From Maribacter caenipelagi (lineage in GTDB: Bacteria > Bacteroidota > Bacteroidia > Flavobacteriales > Flavobacteriaceae), in NCBI RefSeq assembly GCF_004364175.1, contig NZ_SNZW01000017.1, positions 310,001 through 374,000 of the forward strand: a stretch of DNA of 64,000 nucleotides, written 5' to 3'. Every line of letters begins with the position of its first letter. Position 1 is the first letter of the stretch. A model generated the notes under the pieces. That model had not been told where the DNA came from and did no database searches. It saw only the letters and a list, made by a program, of their open reading frames with translations. Shown piece by piece: positions 36,801-45,069 of this stretch. The translations under genes and the position numbers were made by a program.

Positions 36801-36802
36801 AT

Positions 36803-37267
36803 TTAAAAAATTAGATTGTTCTTTGATTTTAGTTTGTCTATACTTATTTCATAAGCTGCCATAACTTTAGGCAACATTAATATGTTCTTTATCAAGGAGT
36901 TTATATCAAATCCCTTCTCTGTTTCTATTTTTAACAGATAGTCGACATCCTTATACTCGGGTAAGAGCCTAGGTGTCTTATATGTTGATTCATTCTTAAA
37001 CAAATCATCTCTTACTATGAGTTCTTTTTCACTGCTATGATTGGCAATTAAAACCCAATACATATCATTATACTCATCTTCCCATTCAAAAATGGGAAAC
37101 GAATTATTTTCAGCAAGATTAAAATTCTTTTTTGCTCTTACAAATTTTGCCTTAATACTTTGGTTTAAACCGTAGGCTAATGCAAAATCTTCTAAGGTAG
37201 TGTGTAAAGCTATAAGGCTAAAAGATTCATCATAAAAATCATCATTTATTTTATAAGTCGCAGCCAT
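36803..37267 (-). CDS. IPExxxVDY family protein
   Basis: A 154-residue member of the IPExxxVDY family: the signature LPEYKDVDYLLKIE lies near residue 107. The start is placed at the ATG at 37265-37267 (MAATYKINDDF); an upstream extension of 23 codons with a hydrophobic stretch is unlikely to be translated. The family is restricted to Bacteroidota and of unknown function; its fixed position before pyk suggests a link to central metabolism or translation. It follows rnc on the same strand. Confidence 0.85.
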   Translation of the reverse strand: MAATYKINDDFYDESFSLIALHTTLEDFALAYGLNQSIKAKFVRAKKNFNLAENNSFPIFEWEDEYNDMYWVLIANHSSEKELIVRDDLFKNESTYKTPRLLPEYKDVDYLLKIETEKGFDINSLIKNILMLPKVMAAYEISIDKLKSKNNLIF

Positions 37268-37382
37268 ACTTGAACAAAACGGTAAATATAGAACTTCTAA
37301 GCTATAAAGCCTAGTTAGATAATTTGATAAAAACACATTAAAAGTTACTAAAATGTTAGCTTTTTATCATTTTGTGAAATGA

Positions 37383-38117
37383 TTAATTCTCCATTTTGTC
37401 CTGCAGCGCAAAAAAAGCTCTTTTTGAAGCTCTTTCTTCTGCTTTCTTCTTTGAAGTTGCTCTCGCTTTGGCAACAACATTACCCCCAATTGAAAGTTTA
37501 ACGGCAAAATGTTTTAGTGGATCGTTACCGGTATCATCATATACGTCAAAATCAAACGTTTTCTTCTTTTTCTGACACCATTCGATTACTAAACTTTTAT
37601 AACTAATAACCCTACCTTCTAATTGTTCAATGTCTACATAAGGGTCTACTACTCTCTTATAAATAAATTTTTCACAATATTTATAACCACGATCAAGATA
37701 TATGGCACCTACCAAAGCTTCAAATACATTACCATGAATGTTTTGACCAAAGTGCGATTTGGGTATTCTACTTTCAACATAGTTAATTAAACCTAAATCT
37801 CTACCCAATTCATTTAAATGCTCTCTACTAACAATTTTAGAGCGCATTTTGGTAAGGTAGCCTTCATCGCCTTCTGGCACCTCGCTATAAAGATGTTTAG
37901 AAATTATGGTTCCGAGCATAGAATCACCTAAGAATTCTAACCTTTCATAGTTCATAGCATTACCCTTATCATCTTTTATATTCATTGACCTATGAAGAAA
38001 GGCTTTTTTATAAAAGGATAATGTTTTGGGCTTAAAACCTAAAATTTTGGTTATTCCCAAAAAAAAATCCCCATCCTCTTTTGGATGGGAATTAAATAAG
38101 TTTGAGGGAAATGACAT
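37383..38117 (-). CDS. rnc: Ribonuclease III
   Basis: A 244-residue RNase III with the catalytic NYERLEFLGDSMLG motif (about residues 57-70), the second acidic cluster FEALVGAIYLDRGY, and a C-terminal double-stranded RNA-binding domain (about 170-240). It processes rRNA precursors and cleaves structured RNAs. It lies 9 bp downstream of fabF, in the order acpP-fabF-rnc that is conserved across many bacteria. Residues 1-25 form a small extra N-terminal part. Confidence 0.96.
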   Translation of the reverse strand: MSFPSNLFNSHPKEDGDFFLGITKILGFKPKTLSFYKKAFLHRSMNIKDDKGNAMNYERLEFLGDSMLGTIISKHLYSEVPEGDEGYLTKMRSKIVSREHLNELGRDLGLINYVESRIPKSHFGQNIHGNVFEALVGAIYLDRGYKYCEKFIYKRVVDPYVDIEQLEGRVISYKSLVIEWCQKKKKTFDFDVYDDTGNDPLKHFAVKLSIGGNVVAKARATSKKKAEERASKRAFFALQDKMEN

Positions 38118-38126
38118 AAATACTAA

Positions 38127-39377
38127 TTAATCAATTTTTTTAAAAACCACACATGCATTGTGCCCACCAAAACCGAATGTGTTACTCATAGCAACCTTTA
38201 CATCTCGTTTTTGAGCTTTGTTCAATGTAAGGTTTAAACTAGGATCTATATTCTCATCTACCGTAGTATGGTTAATAGTTGGAGGTACTATTCCATGCTC
38301 CATTGCCAAAATCGATGCAATTGCTTCAATAGCACCGGCTGCTCCTAATAAGTGCCCAGTCATAGATTTTGTGGAATTTATATTTATATCTTTTGCATGT
38401 TCACCAAATACTTTGGTAATTGCCTTAAGCTCTGCAACATCTCCTAAAGGCGTAGAGGTACCATGTGTGTTAATGGCATCTACATCTTCAATTGATAGAC
38501 CTGCATCTCTTAAACAGTTTTCCATTACTCTAACTACTCCTATCCCGTCAGGGTGTGGTGCAGTCATATGGTAAGCATCACTAGACATACCGCCACCTGC
38601 TACTTCTGCATATATTTTTGCTCCTCTAGCAACTGCATGCTCATATTCTTCAAGAACCAATGCCCCTGCTCCTTCTCCTAATACGAAACCATCTCTAGTT
38701 GCATCAAAAGGTCTTGAAGCTGTTTCTGGACTTTCATTTCTTGTTGATAATGCGTGCATTGCTCCGAAACCACCCATACCTGCAATAGTTACGGCTGCCT
38801 CACTACCACCGGTTACGATGACATCACAATGACCTAAACGTATATAGTTCAAGGCATCTATCATGGCATTGGCCGAAGAGGCACAAGCTGAAACAGTTGT
38901 ATAGTTAGGTCCCATAAAACCATGTTTTATAGAAATATTTCCTGGTGCTATATCTGCAATCATCTTTGGTATAAAGAATGGATTGAATCTTGGTGTACCA
39001 TCACCATTAGCAAAATTCATCACTTCGTTCTGGAAAGTTTCCAATCCTCCGATTCCTGCTCCCCAAATAACCCCAACACGAAATTTATCAACTTTTTCTA
39101 AATCCAATTTAGAATCAAGAATAGCCTCGTCAGAAGATACAAGTGCATACTGTGCAAATCTATCTAGCTTACGGCCTTCTTTTCTTTCAAAGTGATCTTC
39201 GGTGCGGTAGTTCTTTAGCTCACATGCGAATTTTACTTTGAATTTTTCTGTATCGTAATAAGTAATTGGTGCCGATCCACTCTTACCGTTGACCAAGGCA
39301 TTCCAATACTCCTCAATATTATTACCTATTGGGGTAAGTGCCCCCAAACCTGTAACTACAACTCGCTTTAACTGCAT
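38127..39377 (-). CDS. fabF: 3-oxoacyl-ACP synthase II
   Basis: A 416-residue KAS II. Catalytic Cys lies in TVSACASSANAM, the two His in NTHGTSTPLGD and STKSMTGHLLGAAGA, normal for the Cys-His-His triad. It elongates acyl-ACP with malonyl-ACP in fatty acid synthesis. It is located between acpP and rnc, 106 bp from acpP. The gap contains a terminator-like hairpin that could lower fabF expression relative to acpP. Confidence 0.97.
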   Translation of the reverse strand: MQLKRVVVTGLGALTPIGNNIEEYWNALVNGKSGSAPITYYDTEKFKVKFACELKNYRTEDHFERKEGRKLDRFAQYALVSSDEAILDSKLDLEKVDKFRVGVIWGAGIGGLETFQNEVMNFANGDGTPRFNPFFIPKMIADIAPGNISIKHGFMGPNYTTVSACASSANAMIDALNYIRLGHCDVIVTGGSEAAVTIAGMGGFGAMHALSTRNESPETASRPFDATRDGFVLGEGAGALVLEEYEHAVARGAKIYAEVAGGGMSSDAYHMTAPHPDGIGVVRVMENCLRDAGLSIEDVDAINTHGTSTPLGDVAELKAITKVFGEHAKDININSTKSMTGHLLGAAGAIEAIASILAMEHGIVPPTINHTTVDENIDPSLNLTLNKAQKRDVKVAMSNTFGFGGHNACVVFKKID

Positions 39378-39416
39378 TTAACTTTTATTTGTTTAAATCT
39401 AAACCAAGCGTAAATT

Positions 39417-39459
39417 AAAAAAAATTATCCATGCGGAGCATTTACCACATGGATAATTT
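39417..39459 (-). terminator. Attenuator-like hairpin between acpP and fabF
   Basis: Read on the minus strand, arms of 12 bp, AAATTATCCATG (from 39459) and CATGGATAATTT (to 39422), enclose a 14-base loop and run into eight Ts. This is an intrinsic terminator in form. Because fabF follows, it probably acts as a partial stop that makes acpP the major product. Confidence 0.65.
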
Positions 39460-39483
39460 GAATTCTATTTAAGAAAACATGTT

Positions 39484-39717
39484 TTACTTCGCTTCTTCTA
39501 TATAGCTGATGGCTTGACCAACAGTTGCGATATTCTCAGCTTGATCGTCTGGAATTTGAATATCAAATTCTTTTTCGAACTCCATTATCAACTCTACCGT
39601 GTCTAATGAATCTGCGCCTAAATCGTTAGTAAAGCTAGCTTCGGTTACCACTTCGTTTTCATCAACTCCTAATTTATCAACGATGATAGCTTTAACTCTT
39701 GATGCAATGTCTGACAT
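39484..39717 (-). CDS. acpP: Acyl carrier protein
   Basis: A 77-residue ACP with the phosphopantetheine attachment Ser at S37 in GADSLD. It is small, acidic and helical, as usual. It carries acyl chains for fatty acid synthesis and heads the operon acpP-fabF-rnc. A -7-like TATTTTTG on the minus strand (39758-39751) lies about 34 bp upstream of the start. Confidence 0.97.
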   Translation of the reverse strand: MSDIASRVKAIIVDKLGVDENEVVTEASFTNDLGADSLDTVELIMEFEKEFDIQIPDDQAENIATVGQAISYIEEAK

Positions 39718-40008
39718 AATAATATTTGTTTTAAAAATTTAAATTGAAGGCAAAAATAAAAAACTTTGGTTTAATTACACTAATTGTCGTTAAAATGTAT
39801 GGTAATTTAATAAAATTAAAGACATGTGCTGTAATTTTACCATATTAATATTTTGTTTCGGTAACGTTGAAAAAAGGTATTGAAAAGTAGTGAGGTAATT
39901 AGAACCGTTAATGATAATCGTTTTTTTCTAAATTCTGACAAGCTTTAAATTTGCTTTATTTGCCGAACTTTAATTTTATTGTTCGCTCTCTTAAAAAGAC
40001 CACTTCTA

Positions 40009-40584
40009 TTGAAAACCCAAAAAATTATTCTTTTTGCCTCAGGTTCTGGATCTAATGTTGAAAACATTGCCAACTATTTTAAACTCCGCAAAGATGTTAC
40101 TATATGCTGTGTATTAACTAACAAAAGCGATGCCAAAGTCATCGAACGTTGCAATAGACTTGAAATAAATGCTTTGTATTTTAACCGCCAAGCCTTTTCT
40201 AAAAGTGACTTTATCTTAAATCTGTTAAAGTCTTTAGACCCAGATCTTATAGTATTAGCCGGCTTTTTATGGAAAATTCCTGAAGCTATTACAAATGCTT
40301 TTCCAAATAAAATTATAAACATACACCCAGCTCTTCTACCCAAATACGGTGGTAAGGGCATGTACGGTATGCACGTTCACAATGCAGTTAAGCAACATAA
40401 CGAAACAGAAACCGGTATTACTATACATTATGTAAATGCGCATTATGATGAAGGTGCAATTATACAACAGACAACAGCACCTATTACTGTAAATGATACT
40501 GCAGAAGATATTGCATCTAAAGTACACCAATTAGAATATGAGTACTTCCCTAAAGTTATCGATGAAATTCTATCTAAACAATAA
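40009..40584 (+). CDS. purN: Phosphoribosylglycinamide formyltransferase
   Basis: A 191-residue GART from a TTG start (40009), which gives MKTQKIILFASGSGSN, the family N-terminus. An earlier TTG (39979) would add 10 residues; there is no ATG in frame. Motifs: GSGSN for folate/substrate, NIHPALLPKYGGKGMYG with the catalytic His, and the Asp in YVNAHYDEGAI. It transfers formyl from 10-formyltetrahydrofolate to GAR in purine synthesis. Its TAA overlaps the next ATG by one base. A -7-like TAAATTTG is at 39946-39953. Confidence 0.93.
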   Translation: MKTQKIILFASGSGSNVENIANYFKLRKDVTICCVLTNKSDAKVIERCNRLEINALYFNRQAFSKSDFILNLLKSLDPDLIVLAGFLWKIPEAITNAFPNKIINIHPALLPKYGGKGMYGMHVHNAVKQHNETETGITIHYVNAHYDEGAIIQQTTAPITVNDTAEDIASKVHQLEYEYFPKVIDEILSKQ

Positions 40585-41219
40585 TGGCTAAAAAAGGAAA
40601 ATTCTATGTTGTCTGGAAAGGTAAAAAGCCAGGCATCTTTGATTCATGGAAGGAATGCAAAAAATCTATTGCAAATTATGCCGGTGCAGAATATAAATCT
40701 TTTGAATCTTTTGAGTTCGCCAAAAAAGCTTACAACGGTAATTATGCCGATTTTAAAGGACAGAAAAAAACAGCACCTTTATTATCAAAAGAAGAATTGG
40801 CACGAATTGGGACACCTAATTATCATTCTATTTCTGTTGATGCGGCTTCTAGCGGAAATCCCGGAGTTATGGAATACCAAGGTGTAGATACCAAAACGGG
40901 TAAAAAGTTATTTAAACAAGGCCCTTTTCCGCAAGGCACCAACAATATTGGAGAGTTTTTAGCTCTTGTTCACGGACTAGCATTTTTGAAAGAGCGCAAT
41001 AGTGACCGTATTATTTATACAGATTCTAGAACAGCCATGAGTTGGGTACGTAAAAAGAAATGCAACACAAAACTAACGGCATCTGCTAAGAACAAGAATC
41101 TTTTTGAACTTATTGACCGGGCAGAAGACTGGTTAAAGAAAAATAAATACACTACAGTTATCGTAAAATGGGAAACAAAGGCCTGGGGAGAAATTCCTGC
41201 AGATTTTGGTAGGAAATAA
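40584..41219 (+). CDS. Ribonuclease H with N-terminal viroplasmin domain
   Basis: A 211-residue two-domain protein. Residues 1-50 form a viroplasmin/RNase HI N-terminal hybrid-binding domain (KFYVVWKGKKPGIFDSWKEC). Residues 75-210 form the RNase H fold with Asp in SVDAASSGNPG, Glu in NNIGEF and Asp in YTDSRTAMSW. It cleaves the RNA strand of RNA-DNA hybrids. The start codon overlaps the purN stop (TAATG), so expression is coupled to purN. Confidence 0.9.
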   Translation: MAKKGKFYVVWKGKKPGIFDSWKECKKSIANYAGAEYKSFESFEFAKKAYNGNYADFKGQKKTAPLLSKEELARIGTPNYHSISVDAASSGNPGVMEYQGVDTKTGKKLFKQGPFPQGTNNIGEFLALVHGLAFLKERNSDRIIYTDSRTAMSWVRKKKCNTKLTASAKNKNLFELIDRAEDWLKKNKYTTVIVKWETKAWGEIPADFGRK

Positions 41220-41334
41220 TTGGCATTTTATATCAACAATTCACCTTTAACAACTATTACCATTTGTATTTAATAAACCATTTTAATTAGCCCCTCAAAA
41301 TCGTATATTTGCAGCTTAAATTTTTTACAATTTT

Positions 41335-42261
41335 ATGGGCAAGCTTTTAATAGTAGGTACTGTCGCTTTTGACGCCATTGAAACTCCTTTTGGAAAAACA
41401 GATAAAATATTGGGCGGCGCAGCTACCTATATTGGCTTAGCAGCATCTCAATTCGATGTTGATTCAGCTATTATATCTATCGTAGGTGATGATTTACCTC
41501 AAGAATATTTAGACCTATTAACTGATAGAGGTATTGATATCTCTGCCTTAGAAATCGTAAAAGGTGGTAAAACTTTCTTCTGGAAAGGTAAGTACCATAA
41601 TGACTTAAATTCAAGAGACACCTTAGTTACAGAATTGAACACATTAGAAGACTTCAACCCTGTAGTTCCTGAAAATTACAATGATGCCGATGTAGTTATG
41701 CTAGGCAACCTTCACCCAATTGTTCAATTAGGTGTAATTAATCAGATGAAAAAACGACCAAAATTAATCATATTGGACACCATGAATTTTTGGATGGACA
41801 ATGCTCTTAACGATTTAATGGAAGTCATTAAACATATAGATGTTCTAACTATTAACGATGAGGAAGCTAGACAACTAACTGGCGAATACTCTTTAGTTAA
41901 AGCAGCACAGAAGATTTTTACCATGGGCCCAAAATATGTGGTCATCAAAAAAGGAGAACACGGTGCTTTATTATTTAATGAAGACCAAATATTCTTTGCG
42001 CCGGCATTACCTTTAGAAGAGGTATTTGACCCAACAGGTGCTGGTGATACTTTTGCAGGCGGATTTTCAGGATATCTAGCAGCAAGCGACGATAGTTCTT
42101 TTGAGAACATGAAGAAAGCTATTATTCACGGATCTAATTTAGCATCTTTTAGTGTTGAGAAATTTGGAGCAGAAAGAATGATTGATCTAGAACGCAAAGA
42201 AATTAGAGAAAGACTGCATCAGTTTAAAAAACTGACTCAGTTTGACATAGAATTAAAATAA
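41335..42261 (+). CDS. PfkB-family carbohydrate/nucleoside kinase
   Basis: A 308-residue ribokinase-family kinase. The N-terminal GGAATYIGLAA motif and the C-terminal DPTGAGDTF with catalytic D238 are visible. Unlike the fructokinase at 2.7 kb, the short lid and the GNLHPI segment resemble a group often annotated as sugar or adenosine kinase. The substrate cannot be fixed; ribose or a nucleoside is likely given purine genes on both sides. A -7 element TATATTTG lies at 41304-41311. Confidence 0.85.
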   Translation: MGKLLIVGTVAFDAIETPFGKTDKILGGAATYIGLAASQFDVDSAIISIVGDDLPQEYLDLLTDRGIDISALEIVKGGKTFFWKGKYHNDLNSRDTLVTELNTLEDFNPVVPENYNDADVVMLGNLHPIVQLGVINQMKKRPKLIILDTMNFWMDNALNDLMEVIKHIDVLTINDEEARQLTGEYSLVKAAQKIFTMGPKYVVIKKGEHGALLFNEDQIFFAPALPLEEVFDPTGAGDTFAGGFSGYLAASDDSSFENMKKAIIHGSNLASFSVEKFGAERMIDLERKEIRERLHQFKKLTQFDIELK

Positions 42262-42270
42262 TCCCCCTAG

Positions 42271-42295
42271 CCTCAAAATATTTTGGGGTTTTTTT
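42271..42295 (+). terminator. Intrinsic terminator after PfkB kinase gene
   Basis: Arms CCTCAAAA and TTTTGGGG around TA (42271-42288), containing one G-T pair, followed by T7 (42289-42295). It lies 9 bp after the kinase stop and 13 bp before the amidotransferase start, so it may also attenuate read-through. Confidence 0.8.
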
Positions 42296-42308
42296 AATAC
42301 CAAAAACA

Positions 42309-44207
42309 ATGAGTGACGCAATTAAGCATGAGTGTGGTATTTCTGTAATACGATTGTTAAAACCTTTAGAGTATTACAAGGAAAAGTATGGAACAGCATT
42401 TTATGGTGTAAATAAAATGTATCTAATGATGGAAAAACAGCACAATCGCGGTCAAGATGGTGCAGGTTTTGCCAGTATTAAATTAGATGTAGAAGCCGGG
42501 GAACGTTATATGAGCCGTGTACGCTCGTGTCAGCAACAACCTATACAAGATATTTTTGCCCAAATCAACGACCGTATCAACTCTGAGCTAAAAGAGCATC
42601 CGGAGTATGAAGATGATGTGGCTTTACAAAAAAAGCACATACCGTATATAGGAGAATTACTTTTAGGACATGTACGTTATGGTACTTTTGGTAAAAACAG
42701 TATTGAAAGCGTTCACCCTTTCTTAAGACAGAACAATTGGATGCACCGTAACCTTATTGTTGCAGGTAACTTCAACATGACCAATGTTCACGAACTGTTC
42801 GATAACCTAATTCAACTAGGGCAACATCCAAAAGAAATGGCCGATACGGTTACCGTAATGGAAAAGATAGGTCATTTTCTAGATGATGCGGTTGCTAAAT
42901 TATACAAGCAGATTAAAAAAGAAGGATACACCAAACAAGAAGCTTCTCCACTTATTGCCAAACGTTTAAAGGTGTACAAGATATTAAGAAGGGCTGCCAA
43001 AAATTTTGATGGTGGTTATGCTATGGCCGGTTTATTAGGTCATGGCGATGCTTTTGTATTAAGAGATCCAAGTGGTATTAGACCTGCTTACTACTATAGA
43101 GATGATGAAGTTGTCGTAGTAGCATCAGAAAGACCGGCAATACAAACAGTATTCAATGTACCTTACGATGAAGTAAAAGAATTGGATCCGGGTGCAGCCA
43201 TCATTATTAAAAAGAATGGTTCAAGTGCCATTAAACAAATACTAGAACCTAAAGAGCGAAAGGCATGTTCTTTTGAACGTATCTATTTCTCTAGAGGTAG
43301 TGATAAAGAAATATATCAAGAGCGTAAAGCGTTAGGTAAGTTGGTGTTCCCTCAAATATTAGAATCAATTAACGAGGATATCAAGAACACCGTTTTCTCT
43401 TATATACCAAATACGGCAGAAACGTCATTCTACGGTATGGTAAAAGAAGCTCAAAACTACCTGAACAAGAAAAAAGAAGAACAAATACTAGCTTTAGGAA
43501 CAGGTATTACAGGCGAACAATTACATGAGATATTAGATGTACGCCCTAGAATCGAGAAAGTCGCTATTAAAGATGCAAAGCTTAGAACTTTCATTACCCA
43601 AGATAGTAGTAGAGATGATCTTGTAGCGCACGTATATGACATTTCTTATGGCTCTGTAAAAGAAGGTGACAATCTTGTTATTATAGACGACAGTATTGTT
43701 CGTGGTACAACACTCAAGAAAAGTATTCTAAGAATTCTGGACAGATTATCACCCAAGAAAATTATAGTGGTATCATCTGCACCGCAAATCAGATACCCAG
43801 ATTGTTACGGTATCGATATGGCAAAATTAGAAGACTTTATAGCTTTCAAAGCTGCCTTGGCTTTACATGAAGACAACAACTCTATGCATATCGTAGAAGA
43901 TATTTACAAAAAATGCTTAACACAGGTTGAGAGTCATGATAACGACGTAATTAATTACGTTAAAGAATTCTACGCTCCGTTTACCGCAAAAGAGATCTCC
44001 AAAAAAACCGGAGAACTACTTAGTCCTGATGGAATAAAAGCCGAAGTTTCTATTATCTACCAAACAATTGAAAGTCTACATGAGGCTTGCCCTAAAAACT
44101 TGGGGGATTGGTATTTTACCGGTAACTACCCAACACCAGGCGGAAACAGAGTGGTAAATAGGGCTTTCATAAACTTCTATGAAGGCAATAATGAACGCGC
44201 ATATTAG
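42309..44207 (+). CDS. PurF-like amidophosphoribosyltransferase, long form
   Basis: A 632-residue protein with an N-terminal class II glutamine amidotransferase domain and a C-terminal phosphoribosyltransferase domain with the PRPP loop VIIDDSIVRGTT. The nucleophile Cys is C9 (HECGIS), so eight residues must be removed for it to become the N-terminus; ordinary PurF often starts MCG. The protein is about 120 residues longer than classical PurF, with inserts in the glutaminase domain (about 60-105) and extra C-terminal sequence. It probably makes phosphoribosylamine for purines, but a second role is possible because flavobacteria usually have another, canonical PurF. Confidence 0.8.
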   Translation: MSDAIKHECGISVIRLLKPLEYYKEKYGTAFYGVNKMYLMMEKQHNRGQDGAGFASIKLDVEAGERYMSRVRSCQQQPIQDIFAQINDRINSELKEHPEYEDDVALQKKHIPYIGELLLGHVRYGTFGKNSIESVHPFLRQNNWMHRNLIVAGNFNMTNVHELFDNLIQLGQHPKEMADTVTVMEKIGHFLDDAVAKLYKQIKKEGYTKQEASPLIAKRLKVYKILRRAAKNFDGGYAMAGLLGHGDAFVLRDPSGIRPAYYYRDDEVVVVASERPAIQTVFNVPYDEVKELDPGAAIIIKKNGSSAIKQILEPKERKACSFERIYFSRGSDKEIYQERKALGKLVFPQILESINEDIKNTVFSYIPNTAETSFYGMVKEAQNYLNKKKEEQILALGTGITGEQLHEILDVRPRIEKVAIKDAKLRTFITQDSSRDDLVAHVYDISYGSVKEGDNLVIIDDSIVRGTTLKKSILRILDRLSPKKIIVVSSAPQIRYPDCYGIDMAKLEDFIAFKAALALHEDNNSMHIVEDIYKKCLTQVESHDNDVINYVKEFYAPFTAKEISKKTGELLSPDGIKAEVSIIYQTIESLHEACPKNLGDWYFTGNYPTPGGNRVVNRAFINFYEGNNERAY

Positions 44208-44210
44208 ATA

Positions 44211-44255
44211 ATTCATCGATGAAATACACTCATTTTATGTATTTCATCGATGAAT
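44211..44255. repeat. 18-bp perfect inverted repeat built from two TTCATCGATGAA palindromes
   Basis: Left arm ATTCATCGATGAAATACA (44211-44228) and right arm TGTATTTCATCGATGAAT (44238-44255) pair perfectly around a 9-base loop, directly after the stop of the amidotransferase gene. Each arm also contains the 12-bp palindrome TTCATCGATGAA (44212-44223 and 44243-44254), and their centres are 31 bp apart, about three helical turns. It may be a terminator hairpin, although no T-run follows, or a double protein-binding site. Confidence 0.75.
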
Positions 44256-44313
44256 ACAGTATTTTAACGACTGAATAGTCGATTTGACTTAACCAGCTTT
44301 ACATTTAAAGCTA

Positions 44314-44384
44314 CCATAGCATAAGTAGGTTAAGTTCATGGTAAGATTTGGGGCAAAAAAGGTGGAGTTTACTCCGCCTTTTTT
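44314..44384 (+). ncRNA. Tandem small RNA, copy 1 of 4
   Basis: A 40-base domain (44314-44353), beginning CCATAGCATAAGTAGGTTAA and ending TTTGGGG, is followed by A/C-rich linker and an intrinsic terminator, arms GGTGGAGT (44361-44368) and ACTCCGCC (44371-44378), then T6. The ends CCAT and ATGG of the first 28 bases can pair, leaving a 20-base loop. A -7-like TACATTTA lies at 44300-44307, so the transcript would start about at the conserved domain. No protein is encoded consistently across the copies. Confidence 0.75.
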
Positions 44385-44508
44385 ATTTGCCAATTTTACT
44401 CTCTGTAAAGTTGTAATCCGTTTCTTCACAAAGCTCCCTTTGACGTTATTACGAGACGTTCAACCAATACCTTTTCCTGTTGTTAATAAGCCGATTACAT
44501 TTACAGAA

Positions 44509-44577
44509 CCATAGCATAAGTAGGTTAAGTTCATGGTAAGATTTGGGGAAAAGGACGGAGCGATGCTCCGTCTTTTT
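44509..44577 (+). ncRNA. Tandem small RNA, copy 2 of 4
   Basis: The 40-base domain (44509-44548) is identical to that of copy 1. The terminator stem differs: GACGGAGC (44554-44561) and GCTCCGTC (44565-44572) around GAT, then T5. The -7-like TACATTTA is at 44496-44503, 13 bases before the domain, with CTTTTC (44471-44476) 19 bases further upstream as a weak -33 candidate. Expected length is about 69 nt. Confidence 0.75.
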
Positions 44578-44710
44578 ATTTTACAGCCATTTTTAACTTC
44601 ATCATCTCACAACAACTTTCGAAATTTTTAATTCTAGCAGTACAACCTAAGTTTGTGACGTACAACGAATAGCTTTTTATAATACCCTCTTTGCTTATAC
44701 ATTTACTGAA

Positions 44711-44778
44711 CCATAGCATAAGTAGGTTAAGTTCATGGTAAGATTTGGGGAAAAGACGGAGCAATGCTCCGTCTTTTT
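44711..44778 (+). ncRNA. Tandem small RNA, copy 3 of 4
   Basis: The 40-base domain (44711-44750) is identical to copies 1 and 2. Terminator arms GACGGAGC (44755-44762) and GCTCCGTC (44766-44773) around AAT, then T5. The -7-like TACATTTA is at 44698-44705, again 13 bases upstream, and CTTTTT (44673-44678) is 19 bases before it, matching the layout of copy 2. Confidence 0.75.
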
Positions 44779-44917
44779 ATTTTATACCAATTGGCTTATA
44801 AAACAACTAGTTACCCTTTGTAACCTACCCCTAGAAAAACATCTCTACCAAAATAAAAGTTTATTTTTTTCTTAAAAATCCTTTTTTTATTTACTCAATA
44901 CCAGTAATTTAGTATCG

Positions 44918-44988
44918 CCATAGCATAAGTAGGTTAAGTTTATGGTAAGATTTGGGACGAAAAGGGTGGAGACTTCTCCGCCCTTTTC
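44918..44988 (+). ncRNA. Tandem small RNA, copy 4 of 4 (diverged)
   Basis: The 40-base domain (44918-44957) has two changes: AAGTTTATGG instead of AAGTTCATGG, which turns an A-C mismatch at the base of the hairpin into an A-T pair, and a final A instead of G. The terminator is GGGTGGAGA (44964-44972) and TCTCCGCCC (44975-44983), then TTTT. The -7-like element is TAATTTAG (44905-44912), at the same 13-base distance. Confidence 0.7.
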
Positions 44989-45069
44989 TATTTTAAAACC
45001 AAAAAAACCACCTATGAATAATTCATAAGTGGTTTCCTACAATATAGTTAAGAATATTTCTGCTCTTTC

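Noticed and set aside
40606-40887. A 93-codon plus-strand frame inside the RNase H gene
   Set aside because: It is a shifted frame of the viroplasmin-RNase H gene without recognisable protein features.
44336-44950. Short reading frames starting at the ATGG of each small-RNA copy, all encoding MVRFG
   Set aside because: After five codons the frames and sequences diverge completely, run through the terminator hairpins and have different lengths. Stem pairing, not peptide sequence, is what is conserved.
44314-44988. Repeats at 44.3-45.0 kb as a CRISPR array
   Set aside because: The unit is 40 bases but the spacing is about 200 bp, each unit carries a promoter-like element and a terminator, and no cas gene is present.
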